Assembly (NCBI RefSeq): GCF_000967865.1
Contig: NZ_JXRU01000023.1
Span: 1-64,000, forward strand
DNA from: Microbacterium sp. SA39
GTDB lineage: Bacteria > Actinomycetota > Actinomycetes > Actinomycetales > Microbacteriaceae
DNA: 64,000 bases
Direction of reading: 5' to 3'
Shown here: positions 55,459-64,000 of the stretch, one piece after another
How positions within the stretch are numbered: position 1 is the first letter of the stretch
Layout of the letters: each line of letters opens with the position of its first letter
Position numbers and translations under genes: made by a program
The notes under the pieces: model-generated
Told to the model about the DNA's origin: nothing
The model's database searches: none
What the model saw: the letters and a program-made list of their open reading frames with translations, nothing else

Positions 55459-56823
55459 CTAGAACGGAGGGATGTCGCGTTGCTCGCGCGGACCGCGTTC
55501 GCGCGCCTTGATGTCTTTCAATGCGCCGACGAGCGTCTTCGAGCGGTCGTCGACGACCTGGTCGTAGCCGAGGCGCGATGCCTCCGACCGGCGCTGTGCG
55601 GCCTGCGTCACGGGACGGATCTCACCCGCCAGGCTCAGCTCGCCCACGGCGGCCACCGTGCGCGGCACCGAGGTGCGCTGAACGGATCCGGCCACGGCGA
55701 TCGCGATCGCGAGATCCGCCGCCGGTTCGGTGAAGCGCACGCCGCCGACGGTCGACACGTAGACGTCGAGGTTGCTGGTCTTGATGTTCGCGCGCCGCTC
55801 GAGGATCGCGAGCACCATCGCGACGCGCGACGAATCGACGCCGTGCACGATGCGCCGGGGGTTCGGCGCCGTCGACGGCACCGTGAGCGCCTGCACCTCG
55901 ACCGGCAGCGCGCGTCGGCCCTCGAGGGAGATCGCGACGCACGTGCCCTCGGCCGTGGACTTCGAGAGGAACAGCCCTGACGGGTCGGGGACCTCGGCGA
56001 TGCCGGCACCGGTCATCTCGAAGCAGCCGACCTCGTCGGTGGGGCCGAAGCGGTTCTTGAGCGCGCGGATGAAACGCAGCGAGGTCTCCCGGTCGCCCTC
56101 GAAGTGGCAGACCACGTCGACGAGGTGCTCGAGCACGCGAGGACCCGCGACCTGACCGTCTTTCGTCACGTGGCCGACGAGGATGATCGGAAGGTCGCGG
56201 TCTTTCGCCACCCGGATGAGAGTCGAGGCGACCTCGCGCACCTGGCTCGGCTGGCCGGCCGCGCCGTCGGACAGCGACGACGAGACGGTCTGCACCGAGT
56301 CGACGATCACGAGCTGCGGCTGCACGTCATCGATGTGGCCGAGGATCGTCGCGAGATCGGTCTCGCTGGCGAGGTAGAGCTCGTCGTGCAGTGCCCCGGT
56401 GCGTTCGGCGCGCAGGCGCACCTGGCCGGGGGACTCCTCGGCGCTCGCATAGAGCACCCGCCGCCCGCCGCGCGCGGCCTGTGCCGCCACCTCGAGCAGG
56501 AGCGTCGACTTGCCGACGCCCGGCTCGCCGCTGAGCAGGATGGCGGCGCCGGGCACGATGCCGCCGCCGAGCACGCGGTCGAACTCTCCGACGCCGCTGG
56601 TGCGACGTGGAGCATCCTGCGTGGTGATCTGCGTGATCGGCCGAGCCGAGCGCTCGGCGGTGGGAGCGAGCGCCGTCACCCGGCGCAGGATGCCGGTCGG
56701 AGCCGCCTGTTCCTGCACCGTGCCCCACTGCTGGCACTCACCGCAGCGACCGACCCACTTCGCCGTCGTCCACCCGCATTCCGTGCAGACGTACGCCGGA
56801 GGAGCGGATTTTCGGGTGGCCAT
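55459..56823 (-). CDS. radA: DNA repair protein RadA
   Basis: 454 residues. N-terminal C4 zinc finger (CTECGWTTAKWVGRCGEC), RecA-like ATPase with Walker A GEPGVGKST, the RadA-specific ALKNRFGPTDEVGCFEM (KNRFG) motif, and a C-terminal Lon-like domain (LDVYVSTVGGVRFTEPAADLAIA, AVGELSLAGEIRPVTQ). It extends recombination intermediates by branch migration. TAGCCT (56835-56830) lies 6 bases before the ATG, leaderless type. Confidence 0.97.
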   Translation of the reverse strand: MATRKSAPPAYVCTECGWTTAKWVGRCGECQQWGTVQEQAAPTGILRRVTALAPTAERSARPITQITTQDAPRRTSGVGEFDRVLGGGIVPGAAILLSGEPGVGKSTLLLEVAAQAARGGRRVLYASAEESPGQVRLRAERTGALHDELYLASETDLATILGHIDDVQPQLVIVDSVQTVSSSLSDGAAGQPSQVREVASTLIRVAKDRDLPIILVGHVTKDGQVAGPRVLEHLVDVVCHFEGDRETSLRFIRALKNRFGPTDEVGCFEMTGAGIAEVPDPSGLFLSKSTAEGTCVAISLEGRRALPVEVQALTVPSTAPNPRRIVHGVDSSRVAMVLAILERRANIKTSNLDVYVSTVGGVRFTEPAADLAIAIAVAGSVQRTSVPRTVAAVGELSLAGEIRPVTQAAQRRSEASRLGYDQVVDDRSKTLVGALKDIKARERGPREQRDIPPF

Positions 56824-56923
56824 GCCCCCAGGCTATCGCCGGCATCCGACATCCCTATCGGAGAGGGCATTATTCACGGCCGCACGCCTCGATCCCGCAG
56901 CAGACTGCGGGGAGGATGGAGTC

Positions 56924-57595
56924 ATGCGCAACGGCGGGCCCGTCTGCGGGCCGATCTCGACCTTCTCACGGGTGCAGCTCCTGCACCTGCTCTTCGAACA
57001 CGCCAGGGTCCAGAGCCGTCCCCAGCGCACCATCGGGGAGCTGAGCGAGGCGACCGGCCTCCACCCGAACACGGTGCGCGAGCACCTGCAGCGCTTGATC
57101 GACGGCGGCTACGTGATCGCCACGACCGAGCACCGCACCACCCGCGGTCGGCCGCGTGTGCTCTACAGCGCGGCGACCGGCGCCCCCGGAGCATCCAGCC
57201 CCGTCGCCCAGCACAAAGCGAAAGCCGCCGCTCGACGCGGCGACCTCATGCGGCGGATGCTGCCGGGTGCGGCATCCGATCTGAGTGAAGCGGCGATCTA
57301 CCAACTGGATGCGCTGGTCGAGCACCTGGAGGAGAGCGGCGTCGAACCCGTCGTCGACGACGAGCGGCTGACCGTCGACCTCAGCCCGTGCCCGCATGCG
57401 GCGGGCCGCCCCGAGGATCGCGCGATGCTGTGCCAGGTGCACCTCGGCCTCATGCAGGGCGTGCTGACCGAGGCCGGCGGGCCGCTCTCCGCGGAGTGCG
57501 TGCGGGTATCCGGACGACCGTCGGACTGTGTCGTCCAGCTCACAGACACACAGCAGCTGACCGACCGAACAGGAGTCGCGCATGGAATGGCTTGA
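56924..57595 (+). CDS. HTH regulator with a putative SufR-like Fe-S cysteine set, coupled to cydABCD
   Basis: 223 residues from the ATG at 56924 (GGAGG 8 bases upstream). A winged helix occupies about 15-85 (RTIGELSEATGLHPNTVREHLQRLIDGGYVIATTEHRTTRGRPRVLY). The C-terminal half carries C156 (SPCPHAAG), C170 and H173 (LCQVHLGLMQGVL), C192 and C202 (SDCVVQL), the spacing pattern seen in SufR-like regulators that hold an Fe-S cluster. Its end overlaps the cydA start by 14 bases, so it is translated with the oxidase. It probably senses oxygen, NO or redox state and controls cydABCD. That is inference. Confidence 0.78.
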   Translation: MRNGGPVCGPISTFSRVQLLHLLFEHARVQSRPQRTIGELSEATGLHPNTVREHLQRLIDGGYVIATTEHRTTRGRPRVLYSAATGAPGASSPVAQHKAKAAARRGDLMRRMLPGAASDLSEAAIYQLDALVEHLEESGVEPVVDDERLTVDLSPCPHAAGRPEDRAMLCQVHLGLMQGVLTEAGGPLSAECVRVSGRPSDCVVQLTDTQQLTDRTGVAHGMA

Positions 57596-58997
57596 CCCGC
57601 TCGTCCTCTCTCGATGGCAGTTCGGGCTGACGACCGTCTACCACTACCTGTTCGTGCCGCTCACGATCGGGATGGCGCTGGTCGCGGCGATCTTCCAGAC
57701 CGCCTGGGTGCGCACCGGCAAGGTCCATTACCTGCACCTGACCCGGTTCTTCGGCAAGATCTTCCTCATCAACTTCGCCATGGGCGTCGTCACCGGCATC
57801 GTGCAGGAGTTCCAGTTCGGCATGAACTGGTCGGACTACTCCCGCTTCGTCGGCGACGTGTTCGGCGCCCCGCTCGCCTTCGAGGGCCTGCTCGCGTTCT
57901 TCTTCGAGGCGACCTTCATCGGCCTGTGGATCTTCGGCTGGGACAAGCTCCCGCAGAAGCTGCACCTCGCCACCATCTGGTGCGTCTCGATCGGCAGCAT
58001 CCTCTCGGCGTACTTCATCATCGCGGCCAACTCGTTCATGCAGAACCCGGTCGGCTACGTCTACAACCCCGAGACCAACCGCGCCGAGCTCACCGACTTC
58101 TGGGCGCTGCTGACGAACCCCGTCGCGCTCGCCGCGTTCCCGCACACGATCTTCGGCGCGCTGATGTTCGCGGCGGGAGTCGTGATCTCGGTGTCGGCCT
58201 GGCATCTGGCTCGCGGGCAGCACTTCGACACCATGCGCATCTCGCTGAAGTTCGGCCTCTGGGCGATGATCTTCTCCACGGCCGGGGTGGTGCTCACCGG
58301 TGACCAGCTGGGAATCGCGATGTACGCCGCGCAGCCGATGAAGATGGCGGCGGCCGAGGCGACCTTCGACACGGTCTGCGGCGCGGACGCCTCGTTCAGC
58401 CTCTTCACTCTCGGCACACCCGACGGCAGCTCGGAGCTGTTCTCGATCCGCGTGCCGTACCTGCTCTCGCTGCTGTCGACGCACACCCTCGACGCGTGCG
58501 TGCACGGGATCAACGACCTCAACGCCCAGTACGCCCAGACCTACGCGGCCACCGGGCTGACCGAGTTCGCGCCGGTGCTGTGGATCACGTACTGGGCGTT
58601 CCGCTGGATGATCGGCCTCGGCATGGCCGCCGGCCTCGTCGCCGTGATCGGCCTCTGGCTGACCCGCAAGAGCGCGAAGAAGGAGCCTGCGCAGTGGATG
58701 TGGAAGCTCGCGATCTGGTCGTTCCCGCTCGCCCTCTTCGCCAACATCATGGGCTGGGTCTTCACCGAGATGGGCAGGCAGCCCTGGATCGTCTTCGGAC
58801 TGATGAGCACCCGCGACGGTGTCTCGCCGGGTGTCAGCGGCCTCGAGGTGCTGATCTCGCTCATCGCGTTCACGGCGATCTACGCGGCGCTCGCCGTGGT
58901 GGAGATCCGCCTCATCATCCGGGCCGCGCAGAAGGGGCCTGACACCGAAGAGCAACCCCACGACGAGACGGCCCAGCTGCCGTCGGTCGTCTACTGA
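57582..58997 (+). CDS. cydA: Cytochrome bd ubiquinol/menaquinol oxidase subunit I
   Basis: 471 residues, nine TM segments, short Q-loop type. Haem-ligand histidines lie in VYHYLFVPLTIGMAL (N-terminal) and AFPHTIFGALM; the quinol and haem-b motif WVFTEMGRQPWIV carries the ligand methionine. It oxidises menaquinol and reduces O2 with high affinity without pumping protons. AGGAG precedes the ATG, which lies inside the end of the regulator gene. Confidence 0.97.
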   Translation: MEWLDPLVLSRWQFGLTTVYHYLFVPLTIGMALVAAIFQTAWVRTGKVHYLHLTRFFGKIFLINFAMGVVTGIVQEFQFGMNWSDYSRFVGDVFGAPLAFEGLLAFFFEATFIGLWIFGWDKLPQKLHLATIWCVSIGSILSAYFIIAANSFMQNPVGYVYNPETNRAELTDFWALLTNPVALAAFPHTIFGALMFAAGVVISVSAWHLARGQHFDTMRISLKFGLWAMIFSTAGVVLTGDQLGIAMYAAQPMKMAAAEATFDTVCGADASFSLFTLGTPDGSSELFSIRVPYLLSLLSTHTLDACVHGINDLNAQYAQTYAATGLTEFAPVLWITYWAFRWMIGLGMAAGLVAVIGLWLTRKSAKKEPAQWMWKLAIWSFPLALFANIMGWVFTEMGRQPWIVFGLMSTRDGVSPGVSGLEVLISLIAFTAIYAALAVVEIRLIIRAAQKGPDTEEQPHDETAQLPSVVY

Positions 58998-59011
58998 GAG
59001 GAAGGAGCATC

Positions 59012-60040
59012 ATGGATCTCGCCACGCTCTGGTTCTGGCTCGTCGGCTTCTTCTTCGTGGGGTACTTCGTGCTCGACGGCTTCGACTTCGGAGTCGGGAT
59101 GTCGCTGCCCTTCCTCGGGCGCAACGACGTGTCGCGCCGCCAGGTCATCAACACGATCGGCCCGATCTGGGACCTCAACGAGACCTGGGTCATCGTCGCC
59201 GGCGCCGTGCTGTTCGCGTCGTTCCCGGAGTGGTACGCGACGCTCTTCAGCGGCTTCTACCTGCCGCTGCTGCTGATCCTGCTCGCGCTGATCCTGCGCG
59301 GCGTCTCGTTCGAGTACCGGCACCAACGAGAGGACGCGGCGTGGAAGCGCCGCTTCGACCGGATGATCGTGATCGGCTCGGCCGTGCCGGCCTTCCTCTG
59401 GGGCGTCGCCTTCGGCAACATCGTGCAGGGGGTGGCGATCGATGAGAACCACATCTACGTGGGCGGCTTCTTCGCCCTGCTGAACCCGTACTCGCTCGTG
59501 GTCGGCCTCACGACACTGCTGGTCTTCTTCCTGCACGGCGTGCTGTTCGTGGCTCTCAAGACCGACGGTCAGGTGCACGACGACGCCCGGCGGCTGGTGA
59601 AGATCGCCGCTGTGCCGACGATCGTCGCGGCCGCCGCGACCGTGCTGTGGACGATCGGTATCGCCTCGGGTCGTGAGGCTCCGATGCTGTTCCCGGTGGT
59701 CGTCGCGGGGGCGCTCGCCGCAGTCTCGCTGATCGCGGCGGTCGTGTTCTCGCTGCGGGGGCGCGACGGCCGGGCCTTCGCCGCAGGAGCCGCGACCGTG
59801 CTGTTCGCCGTCGTGATGCTCTTCCTCGCGCTGTTCCCCTTCGTCATGCCGTCGACGATCGACCCGGCCTACAGCCTCACGATCGCCAATGCCTCGAGCA
59901 CGCCGTATACGCTGCAGATCATGAGCTGGACCGCGCTGATCGCCCTCCCGCTGGTCATCGCGTACCAGAGCTGGACCTACTGGATCTTCCGCAAGCGCGT
60001 CACGCGCTCGTCGATCGAGGCGGCGCCGGCACACGCATGA
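59012..60040 (+). CDS. cydB: Cytochrome bd oxidase subunit II
   Basis: 342 residues, eight or so TM segments. The opening WFWLVGFFFVGYFVLDGFDFGVGM, then NTIGPIWDLNETWVIVAGAVLFASFPEWYA and LRGVSFEYRHQ, are conserved in CydB/AppB. It partners CydA. AAGGAG lies about 6 bases upstream. Its stop overlaps the cydD start (ATGA). Confidence 0.97.
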   Translation: MDLATLWFWLVGFFFVGYFVLDGFDFGVGMSLPFLGRNDVSRRQVINTIGPIWDLNETWVIVAGAVLFASFPEWYATLFSGFYLPLLLILLALILRGVSFEYRHQREDAAWKRRFDRMIVIGSAVPAFLWGVAFGNIVQGVAIDENHIYVGGFFALLNPYSLVVGLTTLLVFFLHGVLFVALKTDGQVHDDARRLVKIAAVPTIVAAAATVLWTIGIASGREAPMLFPVVVAGALAAVSLIAAVVFSLRGRDGRAFAAGAATVLFAVVMLFLALFPFVMPSTIDPAYSLTIANASSTPYTLQIMSWTALIALPLVIAYQSWTYWIFRKRVTRSSIEAAPAHA

Positions 60041-61701
60041 AACCCGTCGATCCGCGGCTGCTGAGGTACGCGGGTGCCGCACGCGGTTTCCTCGCGGCAT
60101 CCGCCATGATCGGCGTCGTCCAGACCGCCGTCACCGTCGCATTCGCCTGGCTGCTGACGGATGCCGTCACCGGCGCGCTCGCCGGGCGGGATGTCTCGGG
60201 CTCGCTGCTGTGGCTCCTCGCGGCGGCTCTGCTGCGCGGCACCCTGATCGCGGCGTCGGATGCGGCGGGAACGCGTGCCGCGGCGAAGACCGGGATGCAG
60301 TTGCGTTCCGCGCTCATCGCGGCCGTCGGCCGTCTCGGGCCGGGGTGGCTCGCGCAGCGGAACCAGACCGCCCTCGCCGTCACGGCGGGGCATGGGCTCG
60401 AGGCGCTCGACGCGTACTTCGCGCGGTACATTCCGCAGCTCGTGCTCACGGTGATCGCGACGCCCGTGATCGTCGCCGTGATGTGGTGGCAGGACTGGCC
60501 GAGCGGACTCACCGCGATCATCACGCTGCCGCTGATCCCGCTGTTCCTGATCCTGATCGGCATGGCCACGCGCACGGTGCAGCAGAAGCAGTGGCAGACG
60601 CTGCAGCGCCTCGCGGCACGCTTCGCCGACACGGTGCAGGGGCTGTCGACGCTGCGGCTGTTCGGACGGGATCGGCGAGCCGCCGACCGCATCGAGACCA
60701 CGGCCGACGAGTATCGGCGCGAGACGATGAAGGTGCTGCGCTTCTCGTTCCTGTCGGGGTTCGCGATGGAGCTGCTGGCCTCGATCGCGGTCGCGCTCAT
60801 CGCGGTGGCGGTCGGGTTCCGGTTGTTGTCCGGAGAGCTGTCTCTCGAGGTCGGGCTGTTCGTGCTGCTGCTCGCGCCCGAGGCCTTCCTGCCGATCCGC
60901 CAGGTCGGGGTGCAGTTCCACGCGGCGGCCGAGGGCGTCGCGGCGACCGAAGACGTGTTCGATGTGCTCGATCAGGCCGAGGGTCGGCGGCCGGCCGTTC
61001 ACAATTCAGCAAGAATTTCGACTGAGGGGGCGGACACGGCTCGGCAGGCCACCCGGCCGAACATTCTTGCTGAATCGTGCACGCGTGATCGGCGGCTCGA
61101 GGTGTCAGGTCTCCGCGTCCGTGACCTGCCGCCCGTGTCGTTCACCGCCGCTCCCGGCACGATCACGCTGATCGAGGGGCCGAGCGGTGCGGGGAAGTCG
61201 AGTCTGCTCGCTGCCCTCCGAGGCGCGACGGACTTCGAGGGCACCACGACCTTCGCCGGACGCGACGTGCGTGCACTCGATCCGGCCGCGTGGCTCGCAT
61301 GGGCGGGACAGAAACCCGGTCTGCTCCGCGGGACAGTGGCCGAGAACGTCGCCCTCGGCGACCCGCACCCCGATGCCGACGGCATCCGCGCTGCTCTCGA
61401 TGCCGCCTGCGCAGACTCGATCGAGCCGGAAAGGATGCTCGGCGTGCAGGGCAGCGGGTTGTCGGGCGGGCAGGCGCAGCGCGTCGCCGTCGCGCGCGCG
61501 CTCTACCGGCACGCATCCGACCCCGGCCGGGTGCTCGCACTTGACGAGCCCTCGAGCGCGCTCGACCCTGAGACCGAGGCGCGACTCTGGCGATCTCTCC
61601 GAGAGCGGGCGGATGCCGGAGCGACGATCCTCCTCGTCTCGCACCGCCGGTCGGCACGCGAGATCGCCGACCAGGTCGTGGCGCTGGGGGTGAGCGCATG
61701 A
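60037..61701 (+). CDS. cydD: Thiol reductant/haem ABC exporter subunit CydD
   Basis: 554 residues. TM domain residues about 15-300, nucleotide-binding domain about 345-545 with Walker A GPSGAGKSS, signature LSGGQAQRVAVARAL and Walker B VLALDEPSSALD. With CydC it forms the heterodimeric transporter needed to assemble cytochrome bd. Oddity: between the two domains, residues about 322-348 (HNSARISTEGAD ... NILAESCTR) are encoded by an 80-base palindromic element (61000-61079), so the inter-domain linker is repeat-derived. Confidence 0.94.
   Translation: MKPVDPRLLRYAGAARGFLAASAMIGVVQTAVTVAFAWLLTDAVTGALAGRDVSGSLLWLLAAALLRGTLIAASDAAGTRAAAKTGMQLRSALIAAVGRLGPGWLAQRNQTALAVTAGHGLEALDAYFARYIPQLVLTVIATPVIVAVMWWQDWPSGLTAIITLPLIPLFLILIGMATRTVQQKQWQTLQRLAARFADTVQGLSTLRLFGRDRRAADRIETTADEYRRETMKVLRFSFLSGFAMELLASIAVALIAVAVGFRLLSGELSLEVGLFVLLLAPEAFLPIRQVGVQFHAAAEGVAATEDVFDVLDQAEGRRPAVHNSARISTEGADTARQATRPNILAESCTRDRRLEVSGLRVRDLPPVSFTAAPGTITLIEGPSGAGKSSLLAALRGATDFEGTTTFAGRDVRALDPAAWLAWAGQKPGLLRGTVAENVALGDPHPDADGIRAALDAACADSIEPERMLGVQGSGLSGGQAQRVAVARALYRHASDPGRVLALDEPSSALDPETEARLWRSLRERADAGATILLVSHRRSAREIADQVVALGVSA
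61000..61079. repeat. 80-base palindromic element inside cydD
   Basis: CACAATTCAGCAAGAAT (61000-61016) and ATTCTTGCTGAATCGTG (61063-61079) are complementary at 16 of 17 positions. The element reads through in the cydD frame. Its arm resembles the inverted repeat around the gal control region (7404-7479). Confidence 0.85.
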
Positions 61702-63410
61702 CCCTTCGACAGGCTCAGGGACCCACGGGCGGAGCTCAGGCGCCGAAGCGTCAGGCGACGGATCAGCGAGTCCGAGACGTGCTCCGCCTCGCGCAGCCTC
61801 CCCTCGGGCGCTTCCTGCCCGGCCTGGTCTGGGGCGTGCTTTCCGCGGCCGCCGCCGTCAGCCTCCTGGCTGTGAGCGGCTGGCTGATCGTGAGCGCCTC
61901 GATCGTCGACTCGCTCGTGCCGCTGTCGATCGCGGTCGTCGGTGTGCGCTTCTTCGCCGTGTCGCGGGCTGTGACCCGCTACCTCGAGCGGCTGAGCGGG
62001 CACGACGCCGCGCTACGCCAGCTCGCCTCGACCCGCGCCGACATGGTGCGCCGCCTCATCCCGCTGTCTCCGGCCGGCCTCGGCGGGACCGACCGGGGTC
62101 GGGTGCTCGCCGCGCTCGTCGACGACGTCGAGAACCTGCAGAACCTGCCGTTGCGTGTCGTGCAGCCGCTCGCCGTCGCGATGCTCGTCGCACTCGGGGC
62201 GGTCGGGTTCCTCGCCTTCGTGTCGCCGCCGGCAGCGCTGACGCTGGCGATCTGCCTGGTCGTCGCCGTCGCAGCCTCGATCGGCCTCGGCTGGGTGTTC
62301 GGTTCCCGCGCCGAGGCGCTCGTCTCCGCACGGCGAGCAGATCTCTCGGCCGCGCTCGTCGACTACTTCGGCAGCCTCGACGTGCTCCTGGCCTTCGGCG
62401 CCGAAGAGCAGGCACGCGCGCGCATCGCAGACGCGGATGCCGAGCTCCGGCGGCTGGTCTCGCGGGCCTCGCTCGCGCAGGCGGTCGCCGCCGGGGTGGT
62501 GTCGGCGGTCGCCGGAGCCGCATCGGTATGGGCGCTCGCCGCGGCGGCACCGGGCCTCTCCACCGGCGCGATCGACGGGCCGTGGCTGGCGGTCGCGGTG
62601 CTCGTGCCGATGGTGGTGTTCGAGATCTTTGGCGCGGTGCCGATCGCCGCGGCATCCTGGCGCAGCGTGCGGTCGAGCGCCGAGCGCCTCGTCGACGTGC
62701 TCCCAGAGCGGATGCCGGACGAGCTGAGAGCGGATGCCGGTGACGATGCCGAGATCATCGGCCCCCCGGCGTTGCGGCTGCGCGGAGTGCGGGCGGCCTG
62801 GCCGGGCGGCGCGCCGGCGCTGCAAGGTGTCGATCTCGATCTGCGACCCGGCGAGCGGGTGCTCGTCGCGGGGCCGAGCGGTGCGGGGAAGAGTTCGCTC
62901 GCATCCGTGCTCGTCGGCTTCCTCCGCGCCGAGGGCGAGTATCTGCTCGACGGTCGGGATGCTGCGTCGCTCTCGGGCCCGGTGCTGCGCCGGACGATCG
63001 GGCTGTGCGAGCAGAGTCCGCAGCTGTTCGACGAGGACATCCGCCAGAACCTGCTGTTCGCGCGGGACACCGCGACCGACGAGGAGCTGCTCGAGGTGCT
63101 CGACCGGGTCGGCCTGGGGGAGTGGGTGCGCGAGCGGGGCGGACTCGACGCGCGGGTCGGCGACCGTGGCGCCCTGGTCTCGGGCGGGCAGTCGCAGCGC
63201 ATCGCCCTGGCGCGCGCTCTGCTGCGCGGCTTCCCGGTGCTGGTGCTCGACGAGCCGACCGCGGGGGTGGATCCGGAGGCATCCGACGCCCTGCTGCGCG
63301 ACCTGCTCGGCGCGGCCGGTGAGCAGTCGGTGCTGCTGATCTCGCACGTCGCCCCGCCGGAAGGGACGGTAGATCGCGTGGTGCGCCTGGAGGGCGGCCG
63401 GACGGTCTGA
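61698..63410 (+). CDS. cydC: Thiol reductant/haem ABC exporter subunit CydC
   Basis: 570 residues from the ATG overlapping the cydD stop (ATGA). TM domain (LAVSGWLIVSASIVDSLVPLSIAVVGVRFFAVSRAVTRYLERLSGHDAALR, a CydC hallmark) and a nucleotide-binding domain with GPSGAGKSSLAS, VSGGQSQRIALARALLRG and LVLDEPTAGVDPE. The first ~12 residues (TLRQAQGPTGG) are encoded by a family-B repeat placed directly after the start codon and are not part of the usual CydC N-terminus. Confidence 0.95.
   Translation: MTLRQAQGPTGGAQAPKRQATDQRVRDVLRLAQPPLGRFLPGLVWGVLSAAAAVSLLAVSGWLIVSASIVDSLVPLSIAVVGVRFFAVSRAVTRYLERLSGHDAALRQLASTRADMVRRLIPLSPAGLGGTDRGRVLAALVDDVENLQNLPLRVVQPLAVAMLVALGAVGFLAFVSPPAALTLAICLVVAVAASIGLGWVFGSRAEALVSARRADLSAALVDYFGSLDVLLAFGAEEQARARIADADAELRRLVSRASLAQAVAAGVVSAVAGAASVWALAAAAPGLSTGAIDGPWLAVAVLVPMVVFEIFGAVPIAAASWRSVRSSAERLVDVLPERMPDELRADAGDDAEIIGPPALRLRGVRAAWPGGAPALQGVDLDLRPGERVLVAGPSGAGKSSLASVLVGFLRAEGEYLLDGRDAASLSGPVLRRTIGLCEQSPQLFDEDIRQNLLFARDTATDEELLEVLDRVGLGEWVRERGGLDARVGDRGALVSGGQSQRIALARALLRGFPVLVLDEPTAGVDPEASDALLRDLLGAAGEQSVLLISHVAPPEGTVDRVVRLEGGRTV
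61702..61721 (+). repeat. Family-B repeat at the cydC start
   Basis: CCTTCGACAGGCTCAGG directly follows the cydC ATG. The same core, in inverted orientation and with CGGGCTC, is inside pgm (17344-17373). Confidence 0.8.
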
Positions 63411-63422
63411 CCGCGGGGCGGC

Positions 63423-64000
63423 TCAGCCGTACAGCGGAGTCGGCGGCTCCATCACGATGCCCTGCGCCTCGAAGGCGCGGCGGCGCTCCTCGATGCGGCG
63501 GTGCAGCTCGACCTGCGCGTCATCGACGAACTGTGCATCCAGCTCGACCGTCGGTGGATGCGGGTCGCCGTGGTGCGCGGCGATGTAGGCGTCGAGTTCG
63601 GGGCCGCTCGTCCACGAGGTGATGAGCGCGTAGCGCGGTGCCGTGCCGCGGTGCCAGACCGCGTGCCAGAAGCGCTGCGTGTCGACGATGATCCGTGAGC
63701 CTCTGCCGAGCGGCAATCGCACCTCGGTCGCCGGATCGAAGCGGTCGGAACGGAGGATCAGCATCGATGCGGTGTCGTCCGTCAGGTTGAAGAACCCGCG
63801 CACGACCCAACCGGTGCCCTCGTCGTTGAGGCGGTTGTTGTCGTCCTGGTGCAGGTTGTAGATGGCATCCGCGTACTCGTTGGGCTGCAGCTCGATCACC
63901 CGGCAGCGTCCGACGCCCGCGCCCGGTTCGAGGGCCCACTGCTGCAGCGTCGGCGCGGTCGCGACCTGGGACGCGATCCAGATGCCGTCTTTGTCGGTGC
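63423..64000 (-). CDS. Partial gene, possible 2-oxoglutarate/Fe(II) oxygenase-like protein
   Basis: The frame is open from a stop at 63423 through the right edge; an internal ATG at 63899 is not the start because conserved-looking coding sequence (DGIWIASQVATAPTLQQWAL) continues upstream of it. The visible 190 residues include NLHQDDNNRL, a possible HxD pair, and about 75 residues later FWHAVWHRGTAPRYALITSW, which could supply the distal His and Arg of a double-stranded beta-helix oxygenase. This reading is tentative. It converges with cydC, 12 bases apart. Confidence 0.65.
   Translation of the reverse strand, partial: TDKDGIWIASQVATAPTLQQWALEPGAGVGRCRVIELQPNEYADAIYNLHQDDNNRLNDEGTGWVVRGFFNLTDDTASMLILRSDRFDPATEVRLPLGRGSRIIVDTQRFWHAVWHRGTAPRYALITSWTSGPELDAYIAAHHGDPHPPTVELDAQFVDDAQVELHRRIEERRRAFEAQGIVMEPPTPLYG

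Overview
The window is high-GC, gene-dense DNA on both strands. It looks like the chromosome of a Microbacteriaceae-type actinobacterium, most likely Microbacterium or a close relative. The signs are codon use almost saturated with G/C in third positions, a cydABCD operon, an actinobacterial ClpC, an ECF42 sigma factor next to YciI/DGPF proteins, and many start codons 6-7 bases behind a TANNNT -10 box with no Shine-Dalgarno (leaderless mRNAs). The genus is an inference. No rRNA, tRNA or CRISPR array was found. Layout: 1-3.7 kb carries a ROK-type regulator, a ChbG-like deacetylase and an MFS sugar transporter. 3.9-8.5 kb is a galactose (Leloir) operon galT-galK-galE reading left, with a divergent LacI regulator; the two promoters share a pair of LacI-type operators. 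8.6-16.1 kb holds a MetE-like protein and a six-gene sugar or sugar-acid catabolic operon (Gfo/Idh/MocA dehydrogenase, DUF993 aldolase-like protein, two TIM-barrel isomerases, LacI regulator, glycerate kinase) behind a LacI-type operator. 16.1-18.8 kb has phosphoglucomutase and prephenate dehydratase. 18.8-20.0 kb has a DUF559 (Vsr-like) nuclease gene bracketed by two copies of a hairpin repeat. 20.3-27.8 kb is nitrate assimilation plus molybdenum cofactor: a NasA-like nitrate reductase, an FAD/[2Fe-2S] electron-transfer protein, a NarK transporter, DUF6457, MobA and MoeA. 27.9-33.2 kb has a luciferase-like oxidoreductase, a Na+/H+ antiporter, a dicarboxylate symporter, a small lipoprotein and YbjQ. 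33.2-36.2 kb has a VapBC pair and a four-gene unit made of a small Cro/CI-type HTH protein and three tandem DUF2975-like membrane proteins, behind a large AT-rich inverted-repeat operator. 36.5-43.7 kb has clpC, an N-acetylglutamate synthase-like acetyltransferase, a DUF5107/TPR protein and an aldose 1-epimerase. 43.7-46.0 kb is an accessory island of different base use: a NYN-domain nuclease behind its own promoter and leader hairpin, a tiny membrane protein, and a translationally coupled protein resembling the LPO_1073/Vpar_1526 family. It abuts the truncated, frameshifted remains of a host-like gene. 46.4-51.2 kb has an AraC regulator and a divergent arabinose-type ABC transporter. 51.4-57.6 kb has envelope proteins, a YciI-YciI-ECF42 signalling unit, an SseB-like protein, RadA and an HTH regulator with a putative Fe-S cysteine set. 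57.6-63.4 kb is cydABCD. A partial oxygenase-like gene runs off the right edge. The strongest unexplained features are (i) several families of short palindromic repeats, some translated in frame inside housekeeping genes (pgm, cydC, cydD and the DUF993 gene); (ii) the hairpin-bracketed DUF559 gene; (iii) the NYN/membrane/LPO_1073-like island, a candidate undescribed defence or conflict module; and (iv) the triplicated DUF2975-HTH unit with its long operator.
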